From assembly GCF_022399565.1 (NCBI RefSeq), contig NZ_JAJTUT010000003.1, positions 620,001 through 684,000 on the forward strand: DNA of 64,000 nucleotides. The letters run 5' to 3'. The notes beneath the pieces were generated by a model. That model searched no databases, was not told the DNA's origin, and saw nothing but the letters and a program-made list of their open reading frames with translations. Each line of letters begins with the position of its first letter. The stretch's first letter is position 1. Shown piece by piece: positions 54,801-62,488 of the stretch. Position numbers and translations under genes: made by a program. The stretch is from Flavobacterium algicola (lineage in GTDB: Bacteria; Bacteroidota; Bacteroidia; Flavobacteriales; Flavobacteriaceae).

Positions 54801-55568
54801 ATATGGAGCATATTTGTATAAATTAGCGTCACTAAAAACCCCTTCACTTATTGAACCTCCTATTATCATTTTCTTACCATAACTTAATGGTACGAATACA
54901 TCTGTGATACTTGCATCAAAAGAAAATGATAGATGGGCAAAACAACCTGAGTTTGTATTTGAACTATTAATTAAATACTTGCAACTTGACGTATAATGGT
55001 ATAAATTACTATGTTCCACCATAACCCCCTTAGGATTCCCTGTACTTCCTGAGGTATAAATTACGTAAGCTAAATGATTGGGATTGACTTTGAAATTAAA
55101 AGTGGAATAGGATTTATCTAGGTATGTACTGGATATAAAAAGTGATAAAAAGTTATCGTCAATGGTAAGAGCACTGCTACTATCTTTTATGATATACTCA
55201 ATTCGCTGTAAAGGATAGCTAGGTTCAATAGGAACATAAGCAGCTCCACATTTTAAAATCCCTAACATACAAACGATTGACATCTCGCTGCGCTCCAATA
55301 GTATTGTTATACAATCTCCTTCGGCTATTCCATGCATACTAGTTAAATAATGCGCTAGTTGATTGGACAATACATCCAATTCCAAATAAGTAAGTATTTT
55401 ATCTTCAAATACAACAGCAACATTCGATGGATGTTCGACTACTTGTTTCTGAAATAAATCCAAAACAGTCCAATCCTCGATAGAAGTAGGGGGGGTGATA
55501 AAACTAGTATGTATTGCTTGCTTCATGATGCTAACGTTGATTCGTTTTTCTAATTTGAAATAAACCAC
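48894..55568 (-). CDS. hybrid NRPS-PKS: A-T-KS-AT-ACP-aminotransferase
   Basis: A 2,224-residue megasynthase (numbering from 55568; an ATG at 55526, MKQAIHTSF, is an equally good start). A domain about 35-515, hand-read pocket code DATKVGEVGK, close to asparagine codes (DLTKIGEVGK type). T domain with Ser566. KS about 625-1050, catalytic Cys795, His931, His970. AT about 1145-1450 with GHSIG (Ser1243) and HAFH (1339-1342), the malonyl-CoA signature. ACP with Ser1569. A Pro/Ala/Gln-rich linker (about 1605-1715). Class III PLP aminotransferase about 1755-2170 with Lys2004 (YGKVIGGG). Domains KS to aminotransferase match the MycA/ItuA and McyE type that aminates a beta-keto thioester. Predicted product: a beta,gamma-diamino thioester from Asn plus malonate. 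No KR, DH or C domain. Confidence 0.93.
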   Translation of the reverse strand: MVYFKLEKRINVSIMKQAIHTSFITPPTSIEDWTVLDLFQKQVVEHPSNVAVVFEDKILTYLELDVLSNQLAHYLTSMHGIAEGDCITILLERSEMSIVCMLGILKCGAAYVPIEPSYPLQRIEYIIKDSSSALTIDDNFLSLFISSTYLDKSYSTFNFKVNPNHLAYVIYTSGSTGNPKGVMVEHSNLYHYTSSCKYLINSSNTNSGCFAHLSFSFDASITDVFVPLSYGKKMIIGGSISEGVFSDANLYKYAPYDFIKLTPSHISLLIFNLNRKYDVQIASNFVVGGEALYQYHLNLFANDGIQATVINEYGPTETTVGCCIYKCATSKVHTSENIPIGKALPNTQLYIVNKEGQVVPDGEIGELCIAGKGVTKGYINRPELNAEKFCSNPFNLGTKMYRSGDLVKKDTDGNIIYLGRIDDQVKVNGYRIELGEIEAALVSLPEIKLAAVIVNKDFETSRIVAYLKAEENSTTYSNVAELLSTLLPTYMIPSIFMWVDQFPLNSNGKIDKKSLPKPEYIRPSNAPLFRKPKTELQKNIATVWQKLLHIPSIGIDDNFFEMGATSLLVQKAVAVLNNELDSPISVTNIYQYPTVGSLSSFLDSTIKEKAKFDFSKTKKNTRTDAVAIIGMAGRFPGANTIPELWEVLKNGKETISFFKREDLDAAVPDSLRNDPLYVAARGIIPSANLFDASFFGINPKLAEVMDPQFRLFLEIAWETLEQTGYLPAHYNGKTGVYAGVGTNTYYKKNILPNAAILDQIGYLQAETVNEKDYIASRTAYQLDLKGPAVSIQSACSTSLLAIAQAVEAIRNGHCNLALAGGSNVTAPINSGHLYQEGSMLSNDGHCRSFDADAKGTVFSDGAGVVLLKSLEDAQKDGDTIYGIIKGVGINNDGGNKGSFTAPSTEGQADAIAHAMQDANIAPETISYVETHGTATPLGDPIEIEGLKMAFGPVPEKESCAIGSVKSNMGHLTAAAGVAGLIKTVLAMYHQQLPPSLGFENPNPIIDFKNSPFFVTTQLRDWKSTTDLPLRAGVSSFGVGGTNVHLVVEEYPQEIKVSGPSRPEQLLLWSAKTAFSAQGFQKELGKFLNTESEISLADIAYSLQKTRQRFAHRSFLVGNTSVESANQLLSIQKNSLKLAVLKSVPSELVFLFPGQGSQYPQMGMALYQHEKVYQETIDLCAELLKKDLLIDIRTVLYPEQPSPEAEAQLKDTRFTQPALFVTEYALAQLWKSWGIQPTAICGHSIGEFVGGVLAGIFSLEDALHLIALRGQMVNELPTGNMLSVRMSEEELLAILPKTLSLAAVNSPVLCVVAGEASEILSFSKILQQAEIANKQLFTSHAFHSHMMDAAVEPFETAVRKIKLGTPSLPITSSVTGTWLTDEEATDPTYWSNHMREAVRYSPAAKTLLKLDDPTFLEVGPGQTLTALTKQHGAGNMIAAYTSLPLPKENGNDYQSILTTMGELWLRGFEPDWQAFYKDQQRQLIALPSYVFDRKPCWIDPPKSAPIAALATKNEQLSIEAPLVTEPTNDLLPMRKITILNQIAAAINQTSGVEYPEDATSYSFLELGLDSLTLTQLAIRLKKEFKLPITFRQLNEGLSSPDLLADFLDAQLPPEPVAIAPKVVPIPHPSPVAVTVASYTSPVSSEQNNTALGLIAQQIQLLGKQIELLQGAPIQLPTTNHQAAAQQIPQPILAQNTNADSRTANEIVEHSKPFGASPKIEKLATELAPSQAAFLAQLAASYTKKTAASKTYAQKNRGIMADPRVVTGFKPLTKEMVYPLVIKKSTGNQLWDIDGNQYLDALNGFGSCFFGHQPDFIKEALHQQIESGFEVGPQHPLAAEVCELLLSFTNQDRAALCNTGSEAVLGAMRIARTYTGRSLIVAFTGSYHGINDEALVRGSKKGTSFPAAAGIMPESVQNMLLLDYGTDESLRIITERADEIAAVLVEPVQSRRPEFQPIAFLKQLRAITEQNDIALVFDEVITGFRSNLGGAQALFGIEADIATYGKVIGGGISIGAILGKRKYLDTLDGGQWSFGDDSIPEIGVTYFAGTFVRHPLALASCKASLLHLKKQGPALHNRLNAMTDRLATELNAYFSANGLPMIINHFSSLWRMKFNDDVQYTDLLFTVLREKGIHIMDGFPCFLTEPYTDQDIDFIIATIQSSLVTLVQAGFYGGTTSPLAAIATNKNRTLNTPPVPNAKLGRDPEGNTAWFVEDKVIKGAYDKINL

Positions 55569-56564
55569 ACAAAAATTTCTGCAACAGAGTAAATATTTTT
55601 TGAACTACCAAATATTGTCAGAAGCTTCATAGGGGTTAACGAAATAGACTTAAAGACCGAGAATCTGATCTAAAAGGAAAACGTTATTTATTTCTCATTT
55701 GCGCATTTCTTTTATAGATTAGGTAAATGCGACTACAAAAGAAAGGAAAACTATTCGGTATTGCTTACTATTCCTTTGTAATGCGAATAATTTCGATAAA
55801 AAGCATATATGATTATACTATAAAAGGGTTTATTGCGTTACGTCATAGATTAATTGTAGTTTCATGATTTTTATAAAGTCTGATGTTAATACTTTCTAAA
55901 CAAAATATAAAGTAGCACAAAAATAGTTTTATCACCTATTTAAAAACCGCAATCAGTCTTCGATCTAGAGATTATATCAAAATATAAATTTACTAATCGC
56001 AATTGAGCCTCGTTTTTCCGAAAGACACTATAATTATTAATTATTTCGCATTTATTTTTAACACAAAAAGAATTTGCGAAATATTAAATATTTAAAAAAT
56101 TGCAAATAGCTAATTATTAATTAATTGTAATTCATATATTTTTTACGGATTTTTTACTAATTGATGCTAGTAAGTACTTTTAGACATTAATATTTAGCTT
56201 TTTTTGAGCTTTTATTGATAAATTGTAATTTTTACATAAGGTAAATTAATGATTAGATAAAAATGATATGGTGATACAATTTTCGAAATAATTCATCGTT
56301 AATTTGTTGGCAGAAATCAACAAGACAAATTCTTGAATATTAGATTAAAAATTTTGCGCATCTTCAGCAAAATTACAGGTCAGTAAAGTCTTTTAATGGT
56401 AAAAAGCACAAAAATAAAATTACAGAATTTGTAGTATTTAGATTAACAAATATGTAAAATAACGCTTTTTATCGTAAAAATTGAATGTTTCATCGTTTAA
56501 GTCGAATTATTTACTATGTTTGCAGTAGAATTTAGAAAGCAAATTAATTTAACGCCTTTTACCT
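55569..56564. other. ~1-kb AT-rich region between the NRPS-PKS cluster and the surface operon
   Basis: No gene. A TATTTTTG box on the minus strand (55925-55918) with a CAA (complement of TTG) at 55950-55952, spacing 24, is a weak candidate promoter for the megasynthase with a leader of about 350 nt. An AATTTTTG near-match lies at 55577-55570. A TATGTTTG for the plus-strand operon lies at 56515. Confidence 0.5.
56515..56522 (+). promoter_or_regulatory. candidate -7 box of the surface-protein operon
   Basis: TATGTTTG matches TAnnTTTG, 42 bp upstream of the GTG start at 56565. The -33 box is not clear. Confidence 0.5.
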
Positions 56565-57092
56565 GTGAGCATTTCCAATAAAAAATTCGTCAACCTACTC
56601 ATAATAATACTTTTATGTGTAACATTTCAAGGTCACAGTCAAAGTGCTTCAGGAGATAAAAATAATGTAATGGGAACCATCAATGCTTCAGGTTCGGATG
56701 CATCTAGTGAATCAGGTACCGTTGCATATTCCATTGGTCAAGTATTCTATAGTTATGTTGGTTTATCGATATACAATGTAGCACAGGGTGTACAGCACGA
56801 TAATACTATCAATACTTTAATAGTAGAAGAGAATCTAGAACCTACAGCAGAAATTATTATTTTCCCAAATCCTACAACAGATTATGTAACAGTTAACATG
56901 AACGGATTAGAATTGGAACAAGGAATAAAATCGTATCAAATGTATGATTTACAAGGGAGAATGGTCAAACAGAATACAATTAGTCAAACTGAAACCCCCA
57001 TTAATATGACAGATCTTAGTGCTTCCGTCTATATACTTCAAGTAGTAGTAAACAGTGAACTTTTAAAAACATTTAAAATAGTTAAAAATTAA
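56565..57092 (+). CDS. T9SS type A sorting domain protein
   Basis: A 175-residue secreted protein. The start is GTG at 56565, because the next ATG would remove the signal peptide (KKFVNLLIIILLCVTFQGHSQ). The middle (about 30-85) contains SGTVAYSIGQVFYSYVG, a motif seen in many Bacteroidota surface proteins. The last ~75 residues are a type A sorting domain: IIIFPNPTTDYVTVNM, QMYDLQGRMVKQN and the final SASVYILQVVVNSELLKTFKIVKN-like stretch. It should be exported by the Sec and type IX systems and attached to the cell surface. It heads an operon with the next two genes (18-bp gap). Confidence 0.85.
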   Translation: MSISNKKFVNLLIIILLCVTFQGHSQSASGDKNNVMGTINASGSDASSESGTVAYSIGQVFYSYVGLSIYNVAQGVQHDNTINTLIVEENLEPTAEIIIFPNPTTDYVTVNMNGLELEQGIKSYQMYDLQGRMVKQNTISQTETPINMTDLSASVYILQVVVNSELLKTFKIVKN

Positions 57093-57110
57093 AAAAACAC
57101 ATACAAAAAA

Positions 57111-57848
57111 ATGAAAATAGCAATTACCATACTTTTATTTTTGACTGTTAGCCTAACAGCTATTGCACAGTCGCCAGAAAAAATGAGTTACCAAGCCATT
57201 ATTCGAAAAGCTGATAATACTTTGGTAATCAATGGACCTATAAGTTTACGAGTTATCGTTCGTCAAGGTGCGTCTACCGGTACAGCAGTCTACCAAGAAA
57301 CACATAATGTAAATACAAATAATAATGGGTTGGTTTCACTTGAAATTGGAACCGGAGCATCAACAGGAAATGCATTTAGTGCGATTGCTTGGCAAACAGG
57401 ACCTTACTTTATAGAGACACAAGTCGACTGTACAGGTGGTTCAAATTATAATATCATTAGCATAACACAATTACTAAGTGTTCCTTATGCCTTACATGCA
57501 AAAACAGCTGACAGAATAGTAGGTTCTAGCACAACCAATCCTTACCGATCAGTAGTGATACCTTTTATCACCTCTAGAAATATAGCTACTACTGATATCA
57601 ACAACACAGTTGAATGTACAAAATCGGCTACCTTAACGCTAACCTCTAATTTTGCAAATATGTTAGTAGGGGATACAATCAATCTAGAAGCGCACAATGG
57701 AGCTATATTATCCATACAAGCAGCTTCAGATGTGCAACTTAATTATAAATTGAATGGTAGTGCCAGTTTTACGAGTGCTACTGGTAACGTAAGTTTTGGT
57801 TTCCTTAGAAAAATCAATACCAATACTTACATAATTTCAGGACAATGA
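57111..57848 (+). CDS. secreted surface protein
   Basis: A 245-residue protein with signal peptide MKIAITILLFLTVSLTAIAQ. Residues 20-135 show the common Bacteroidota N-terminal module: PEKMSYQAIIRKADNTLV, then TAVYQETHNVNTNNNGLVSLEIGTG and QLLSVPYALHAKTAD. This module usually precedes large repeat regions in adhesin-like proteins; here only about 110 further residues follow, so this is a short form. Its exact role is unknown. The stop overlaps the next start by four bases (57845-57848), which points to translational coupling. Confidence 0.8.
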   Translation: MKIAITILLFLTVSLTAIAQSPEKMSYQAIIRKADNTLVINGPISLRVIVRQGASTGTAVYQETHNVNTNNNGLVSLEIGTGASTGNAFSAIAWQTGPYFIETQVDCTGGSNYNIISITQLLSVPYALHAKTADRIVGSSTTNPYRSVVIPFITSRNIATTDINNTVECTKSATLTLTSNFANMLVGDTINLEAHNGAILSIQAASDVQLNYKLNGSASFTSATGNVSFGFLRKINTNTYIISGQ

Positions 57849-60049
57849 GATATTTAATATACATATTACTTTTTTCAACGGTTACTTTTTCGCAAAATTA
57901 TCAATATGCACAAAATAAAAAACTGGAACTAGCAAAACCGGACCCATTGTTAGAGGCACCGGTAGCTGTTGATTTAAATCAAAAAGAAGAAAAGGAGTAT
58001 TTTGCTGCCTATCCTTTACCAGTCGAAAGAAAGTCTGAATTACAAGCTATGTTAAACTTGCATAATGCTGTTAGACTCGGAAAAGGAGTTTATGGCACAG
58101 AGCCAATTGTTATCAATAGCGGTCAGAGAATTTATGGCCAATCATCATTAACCAGATTACCAGCAGTAATAACAGTAAAAGCAGGAAGTTCAGATGTGCA
58201 CATTGAAGAACTAAACCTAGCAGAGGGAGGGGTAGTTTTCGAAGCTGGTTTACCAATTAAAAATAGTGAATTTAAGTCTCTGAAATACGCATCATTTGAC
58301 GCTGTTGGTGCTAAGCTGGATAATATTACTATTATAAATCTAGATGGAAGAGTAAACTATGATTTTAGTAAAGTAGGATACTACAGGAATTGTAAATTTA
58401 TAAAGCATAAGATAGGAATATCATCACCGTTGGTTGTTATAAAAGGAAATAGCAGTACTCCTAGTTATGGTAATGTACATGTTATGACTAATTTGCTTGT
58501 GCCAGTTGGTGATGGAATGATATTAGATAATTTACAGAGTACTACTTTTATTGGACTCGATGCTGAGGGTTGGAATTTGACAGGTCAAAGTACAGACAAT
58601 AAAGCGGTTTTTTATGCTCAAAATATGGGGGATCTAAAAATGGTCAACTTTGGAGGTGCAGCTTATCCTGGTCAAGTAGCAAGTGACAAAACTGCTGCAT
58701 TTGATATTCAGGCAAACAATCTTTTTATGGTTGATACAAATATATATAGTGTAATTCCCAGCACTATATCAAGCAACTGTAATGTTACAAGTATAGGAGC
58801 AACAGTAGATTTTACTAAAAAGGCAGGTAGTGTTAGTGGTTTTGATTTTTCAGCAATGAAATATAATAAAGAACCCATCGTTTTAAATGGTACAGCTACA
58901 AATTTAATAACCAACACAGCTGTGAAAACTAGTTTTACAGGAGTGCAAAGTACTAGATGGGATAGACCTGTGTACAATGAGATTCCTGATCCTCTGGGTG
59001 CAGATTGGAAAGAAAAAAGAAAAGGTCAGCCTGATAGTAGGGCTTATATTCAGGGATTAATTGATTCAAATGGAATTGCCGAACTTCCTGAAGGTGAATT
59101 CTATATTTCATCACCAATTTTTGTAACTGGAAATAGTCAAGGTATAATTGGTTCAGGAACTGGTAAAACTATAATTGTAGGCCTAACGGATGATTTTCCA
59201 TTGATTAGTATGGTATCTTCTCCTAATGATACGCATTATGTTTTAGCTTACTTAACCCTTCAAGGTGGAAGCAACGGGCAGTATTTTCCGGAAAATTATA
59301 ATGGTAGTTCTTATGTAAATATGAAATTTGTGGTATTTAGAGATCAACAAAAAGGTATAAATTTATACCACATGGGGGGGACAGATAATTGTTGTTATGA
59401 TAATGTAAGTTTTGTAAACTGCGGTTCTGGTTTGTATCAAGATCCACAGTATTTAACTTCTGCAACGGAACATACATCTGGTTATTTTGATAAAACATTG
59501 TTTTATAAATGTCAATATATTAATTGTGGCATTGGTTCTTCTATGCATGCAACAAGGGCTAATAATTTAAACGCATGGATTGACTGTAATTTTATAGGTA
59601 ATTCTTTGGCTTCTTCTACTTATAGTACGAATGGTTCTTTTTTTCTAAATTGTGACTTTACTAACAATGTTGGAGAGAATGTAATTATTGGTGGTGAGAT
59701 TTCATTGTACGGATGTAATTTTGATAAAAATACATCGTCTCGAGCAACAACTAGTTTTATTAGTTTACATATTGAAGGGTGCACTATGTTAGACACCGGC
59801 AGATTTGCTGATGATGCGCCATTTAATGACAATAGTTTGCTGGTTTTAAACTCAACAATTAAAGGGGATGTGTTAACAAGAACGTGGTCAGGCAGTCAGT
59901 ATGATAATTGCTTATTTATAAATTCTGATCTTTCAGCACACCCAAGTATTAGTAAGTTAATGACTAAGGTATATAATGGAGTGCCTACAGTTATAATAAA
60001 TGAGCCAGTTAATGCGTATCCACAATTACTAGTTGATAAGACTTTTTAA
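57845..60049 (+). CDS. secreted parallel beta-helix protein (pectate-lyase-like)
   Basis: A 734-residue protein with an N-terminal signal peptide (MRYLIYILLFSTVTFSQ). Two similar halves each contain the pectate-lyase-3-like start of a right-handed beta-helix: VRLGKGVYGTEPIVINSGQR (about 77-96) and AELPEGEFYISSPIFVTGNS (about 413-432). Long runs of short Asn/Gly-rich beta turns follow (for example DNCCYDNVSFVNCGSG). It may bind or depolymerise polysaccharide, but I see no definite catalytic set. It overlaps the preceding gene and is the last of the operon. Confidence 0.78.
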   Translation: MRYLIYILLFSTVTFSQNYQYAQNKKLELAKPDPLLEAPVAVDLNQKEEKEYFAAYPLPVERKSELQAMLNLHNAVRLGKGVYGTEPIVINSGQRIYGQSSLTRLPAVITVKAGSSDVHIEELNLAEGGVVFEAGLPIKNSEFKSLKYASFDAVGAKLDNITIINLDGRVNYDFSKVGYYRNCKFIKHKIGISSPLVVIKGNSSTPSYGNVHVMTNLLVPVGDGMILDNLQSTTFIGLDAEGWNLTGQSTDNKAVFYAQNMGDLKMVNFGGAAYPGQVASDKTAAFDIQANNLFMVDTNIYSVIPSTISSNCNVTSIGATVDFTKKAGSVSGFDFSAMKYNKEPIVLNGTATNLITNTAVKTSFTGVQSTRWDRPVYNEIPDPLGADWKEKRKGQPDSRAYIQGLIDSNGIAELPEGEFYISSPIFVTGNSQGIIGSGTGKTIIVGLTDDFPLISMVSSPNDTHYVLAYLTLQGGSNGQYFPENYNGSSYVNMKFVVFRDQQKGINLYHMGGTDNCCYDNVSFVNCGSGLYQDPQYLTSATEHTSGYFDKTLFYKCQYINCGIGSSMHATRANNLNAWIDCNFIGNSLASSTYSTNGSFFLNCDFTNNVGENVIIGGEISLYGCNFDKNTSSRATTSFISLHIEGCTMLDTGRFADDAPFNDNSLLVLNSTIKGDVLTRTWSGSQYDNCLFINSDLSAHPSISKLMTKVYNGVPTVIINEPVNAYPQLLVDKTF

Positions 60050-60080
60050 AATAATACGGTTGGATCTTTATTCAGGCGAG

Positions 60081-60131
60081 TAATAATAAATAAGCCGTTT
60101 GCATTAACTTGCAAGCGGCTTAATTATTATT
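60081..60131 (+). terminator. rho-independent terminator of the surface operon
   Basis: AAGCCGTTTGC and GCAAGCGGCTT pair, with a TAATAATAAAT/ATTATTATTA extension at the base and a T-rich tail. Confidence 0.75.
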
Positions 60132-60346
60132 ATAACTTTAAAATAACAGGTATGTTGTAAGTGTTTAAAAATTTGTGATTGCTAGAGTCTTTACAATTAG
60201 TCGGAAATCAAGCCATTTTAACGGATAAATTTTTTGTTATTAAATTTGAATAGTAATTTCACCTCGTATTTAATTAATCTTTAAATAAAAATAGTCCATT
60301 TTATTAGTTGAAAATATATTTGGATAGTTTATGACACCACTTTTTT

Positions 60347-60553
60347 ATGAGCAAAAGAGCGATTTATTTTAAAATAAAGGAGTTTAGAGAGGCAAAACAG
60401 CATTCAGTAGAATATGTTGCTATTCAGATGGAAATGACGGTTCAATGTTATCTCAAAGTGGAAAGGGGTACGGTGGATTTGAAAATTTCGAAATTAGATA
60501 GATTAGCAAAAGTATTAGGAACGAAAAAAAGTGAATTATTTGCTTTTAATTAG
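60347..60553 (+). CDS. small XRE-family HTH regulator (paralogue of 36325-36558)
   Basis: A 68-residue protein made almost only of a Cro/C1-type HTH: KIKEFREAKQHSVEYVAIQ, then MTVQCYLKVERGTVDLKISKL. It shares with the protein at 36325-36558 the MSK start, EYVA, the ERG-x-VDL segment, SKL and KVLxxxxxx, so both come from one family. It lacks the C-terminal tail of the first (DVSIFFNEAK). It is located after the surface operon and before a polysaccharide locus. A regulatory role is expected, but its target is unknown. Confidence 0.78.
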   Translation: MSKRAIYFKIKEFREAKQHSVEYVAIQMEMTVQCYLKVERGTVDLKISKLDRLAKVLGTKKSELFAFN

Positions 60554-61240
60554 TGCACTGAAGCGTTATTATTTTCTTAATTGCCGCTAAGTAGAACATT
60601 CAATTAATGGTAAGGATATTTTTAATAACTAAATAGATTCTTGTAATTTTTATTTTCTATTGATTGATGCTCTCCTATAAAATGGATACAAAGTACTTTT
60701 TTTATATATTATTTGAAGTATTTCCTTTTTTATTTAATCTGCACATGTAAATTGCAAATATAAACATATCGTTGTTAAATCAAATTCCTTTTTTTGTTTG
60801 TCCAAAATTGAATCCTTTCTCAATATAAAGTGTAGTATAGAAAAGTGATGTGACACTGTGTTATTGTAGGGAATACACTGATAAATATATAGTAATCCTG
60901 ACTGTTTAAAGGAAATTTTTATGTTTAATTGTCCTGAACAAGGAGTTTTTGCTACCAAAATCAACAGTGAATCAGTTCTACACTGCCTAATTTTGTGCAC
61001 GTTATGGAAAATAATGTCATTAAAGGCAGCGACTACGATTTTTGTTGTTACAAAAAGCACTAAATGGATAGTATTCAGTACAAAGCGATATTTTTACTTA
61101 TTATTTATTTACCTCTTGATTTGGTTATTCTGTAACTGACAAGGGGGAACCCGTATCACAAACGATCAGAACTTTAATTTTTTTTCATAAGAATTTAATC
61201 TCAATTTTATAATAAGCTTTATATTTTTTACAATCATTTT
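60554..61240. other. 687-bp AT-rich region with no clear gene
   Basis: Short open frames on both strands (60734-61060 minus, 60921-61139 plus) overlap each other and have no recognisable features or good starts. I found no convincing promoter for fcl at the expected place. Confidence 0.5.
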
Positions 61241-62197
61241 ATGACAAACAAAACAGCCAAGATATACATCGCAGGGCACAACGGAATGGTAGGAAGTGCT
61301 ATTTGGAGAAATTTAGAAAGCAAAGGGTATACGAATTTAGTGGGAGCTAGTAGTAAACAAGTAGATTTACGCAACCAGCAAGCTGTTAATGATTTTATTA
61401 CTACAACCAAACCTGATGTAATCATTGATGCAGCAGCCAAAGTAGGTGGTATCTTAGCCAACAATGACTTTCCGTACCAATTTTTAATGGAAAACATGCA
61501 AATCCAAAATAATTTGATTGATGCGGCACACCGAACTAATGTTTCTAAATTTATTTTCCTAGGTAGTTCATGTATTTACCCAAAATTAGCGCCTCAACCC
61601 TTAAAGGAAGAGTATTTGTTGACAGATTCTCTAGAACCTACCAATGAATGGTATGCATTGGCTAAAATTTCAGGAGTGAAATTGTGTCAAGCTATTCGCA
61701 ACCAATTTCAAAAAGACTTTGTAAGCTTAATGCCAACTAATTTATATGGTACTCATGATAACTTCGATTTAAAAAGTTCGCATGTAATGCCTGCGATGAT
61801 CCGAAAATTTCATGAAGCCAAAAACAATCAAAACGAAGCTGTCTTGCTATGGGGTTCTGGGACACCAATGCGCGAATTTTTATTTGTAGACGACATGGCT
61901 GCAGCTGTAGTTTTTGCCTTAGAAAACAATTTACCCGATTATTTATACAATGTAGGAACAGGAGAAGATTTAACCATCAAAGACCTAGCGAACACTATTC
62001 AAAAAATCGTAGGTCACAGAGGCGAAATCGTTTGGGACGACAGCAAACCAGACGGTACACCAAGAAAATTAATGGATGTATCCAAAATGCACGCTCTAGG
62101 CTGGAAACACCAAGTACAATTAGAAGAAGGAATCCAAAAAACATACAATTGGTTTCTTGAAAACATAGACAATTTCAAACAAATCGATTACAAATAA
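61241..62197 (+). CDS. fcl: GDP-L-fucose synthase
   Basis: A 318-residue extended short-chain dehydrogenase. NADP-binding GHNGMVGS near residues 13-20, then AAKVGGILANN, SSCIYPK and the catalytic Tyr and Lys in NEWYALAKISG. It epimerises and reduces GDP-4-keto-6-deoxy-mannose to GDP-L-fucose. Its partner gmd follows 291 bp downstream, and a UDP-glucose dehydrogenase gene comes next, so this begins a nucleotide-sugar and surface-polysaccharide locus that continues past the window. Confidence 0.95.
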   Translation: MTNKTAKIYIAGHNGMVGSAIWRNLESKGYTNLVGASSKQVDLRNQQAVNDFITTTKPDVIIDAAAKVGGILANNDFPYQFLMENMQIQNNLIDAAHRTNVSKFIFLGSSCIYPKLAPQPLKEEYLLTDSLEPTNEWYALAKISGVKLCQAIRNQFQKDFVSLMPTNLYGTHDNFDLKSSHVMPAMIRKFHEAKNNQNEAVLLWGSGTPMREFLFVDDMAAAVVFALENNLPDYLYNVGTGEDLTIKDLANTIQKIVGHRGEIVWDDSKPDGTPRKLMDVSKMHALGWKHQVQLEEGIQKTYNWFLENIDNFKQIDYK

Positions 62198-62320
62198 AAC
62201 AGATTGAGGGAAGAGGATAGAAGTTAAAGGTTAGGAATGATAGGTTAGAGGGAATAGTGAAGAAGTTAGAAGGAAAAGAATATAGAGAACACCACAATAA
62301 CTGCAATCTAAATTTACAAA

Positions 62321-62452
62321 CACTGAAAAACTGAAAACCGCGACAAAAAACTGCGACAACCGCATCAACAATTACTGAAAACTGCGACTGAGACCGAAAA
62401 CTGAGCAAAGAGACTGAAAACCGGGACTGAATACTGACCTCAGAGACTGAAC
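62321..62452. repeat. degenerate short repeats of ACTGAAAAC/GAGACTGA type
   Basis: A run of imperfect units (ACTGAAAAACTGAAAACCG, AACTGCGAC, TACTGAAAACTGCGACTGA, GAGACTGAAAACC, GAGACTGAAC). It is noncoding and lies between fcl and gmd. It follows a purine-rich stretch at about 62204-62290 made of GAAGTTAGA/GGTTAG-like words. Confidence 0.6.
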
Positions 62453-62488
62453 AATAAAAAAAACGCCATCGTGCATAGCAAATAACTT

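Noticed and set aside
60734..61139. Two overlapping small open frames before fcl
   Set aside because: They lie on opposite strands over the same DNA, have no motif or promoter, and their composition is that of AT-rich noncoding sequence.
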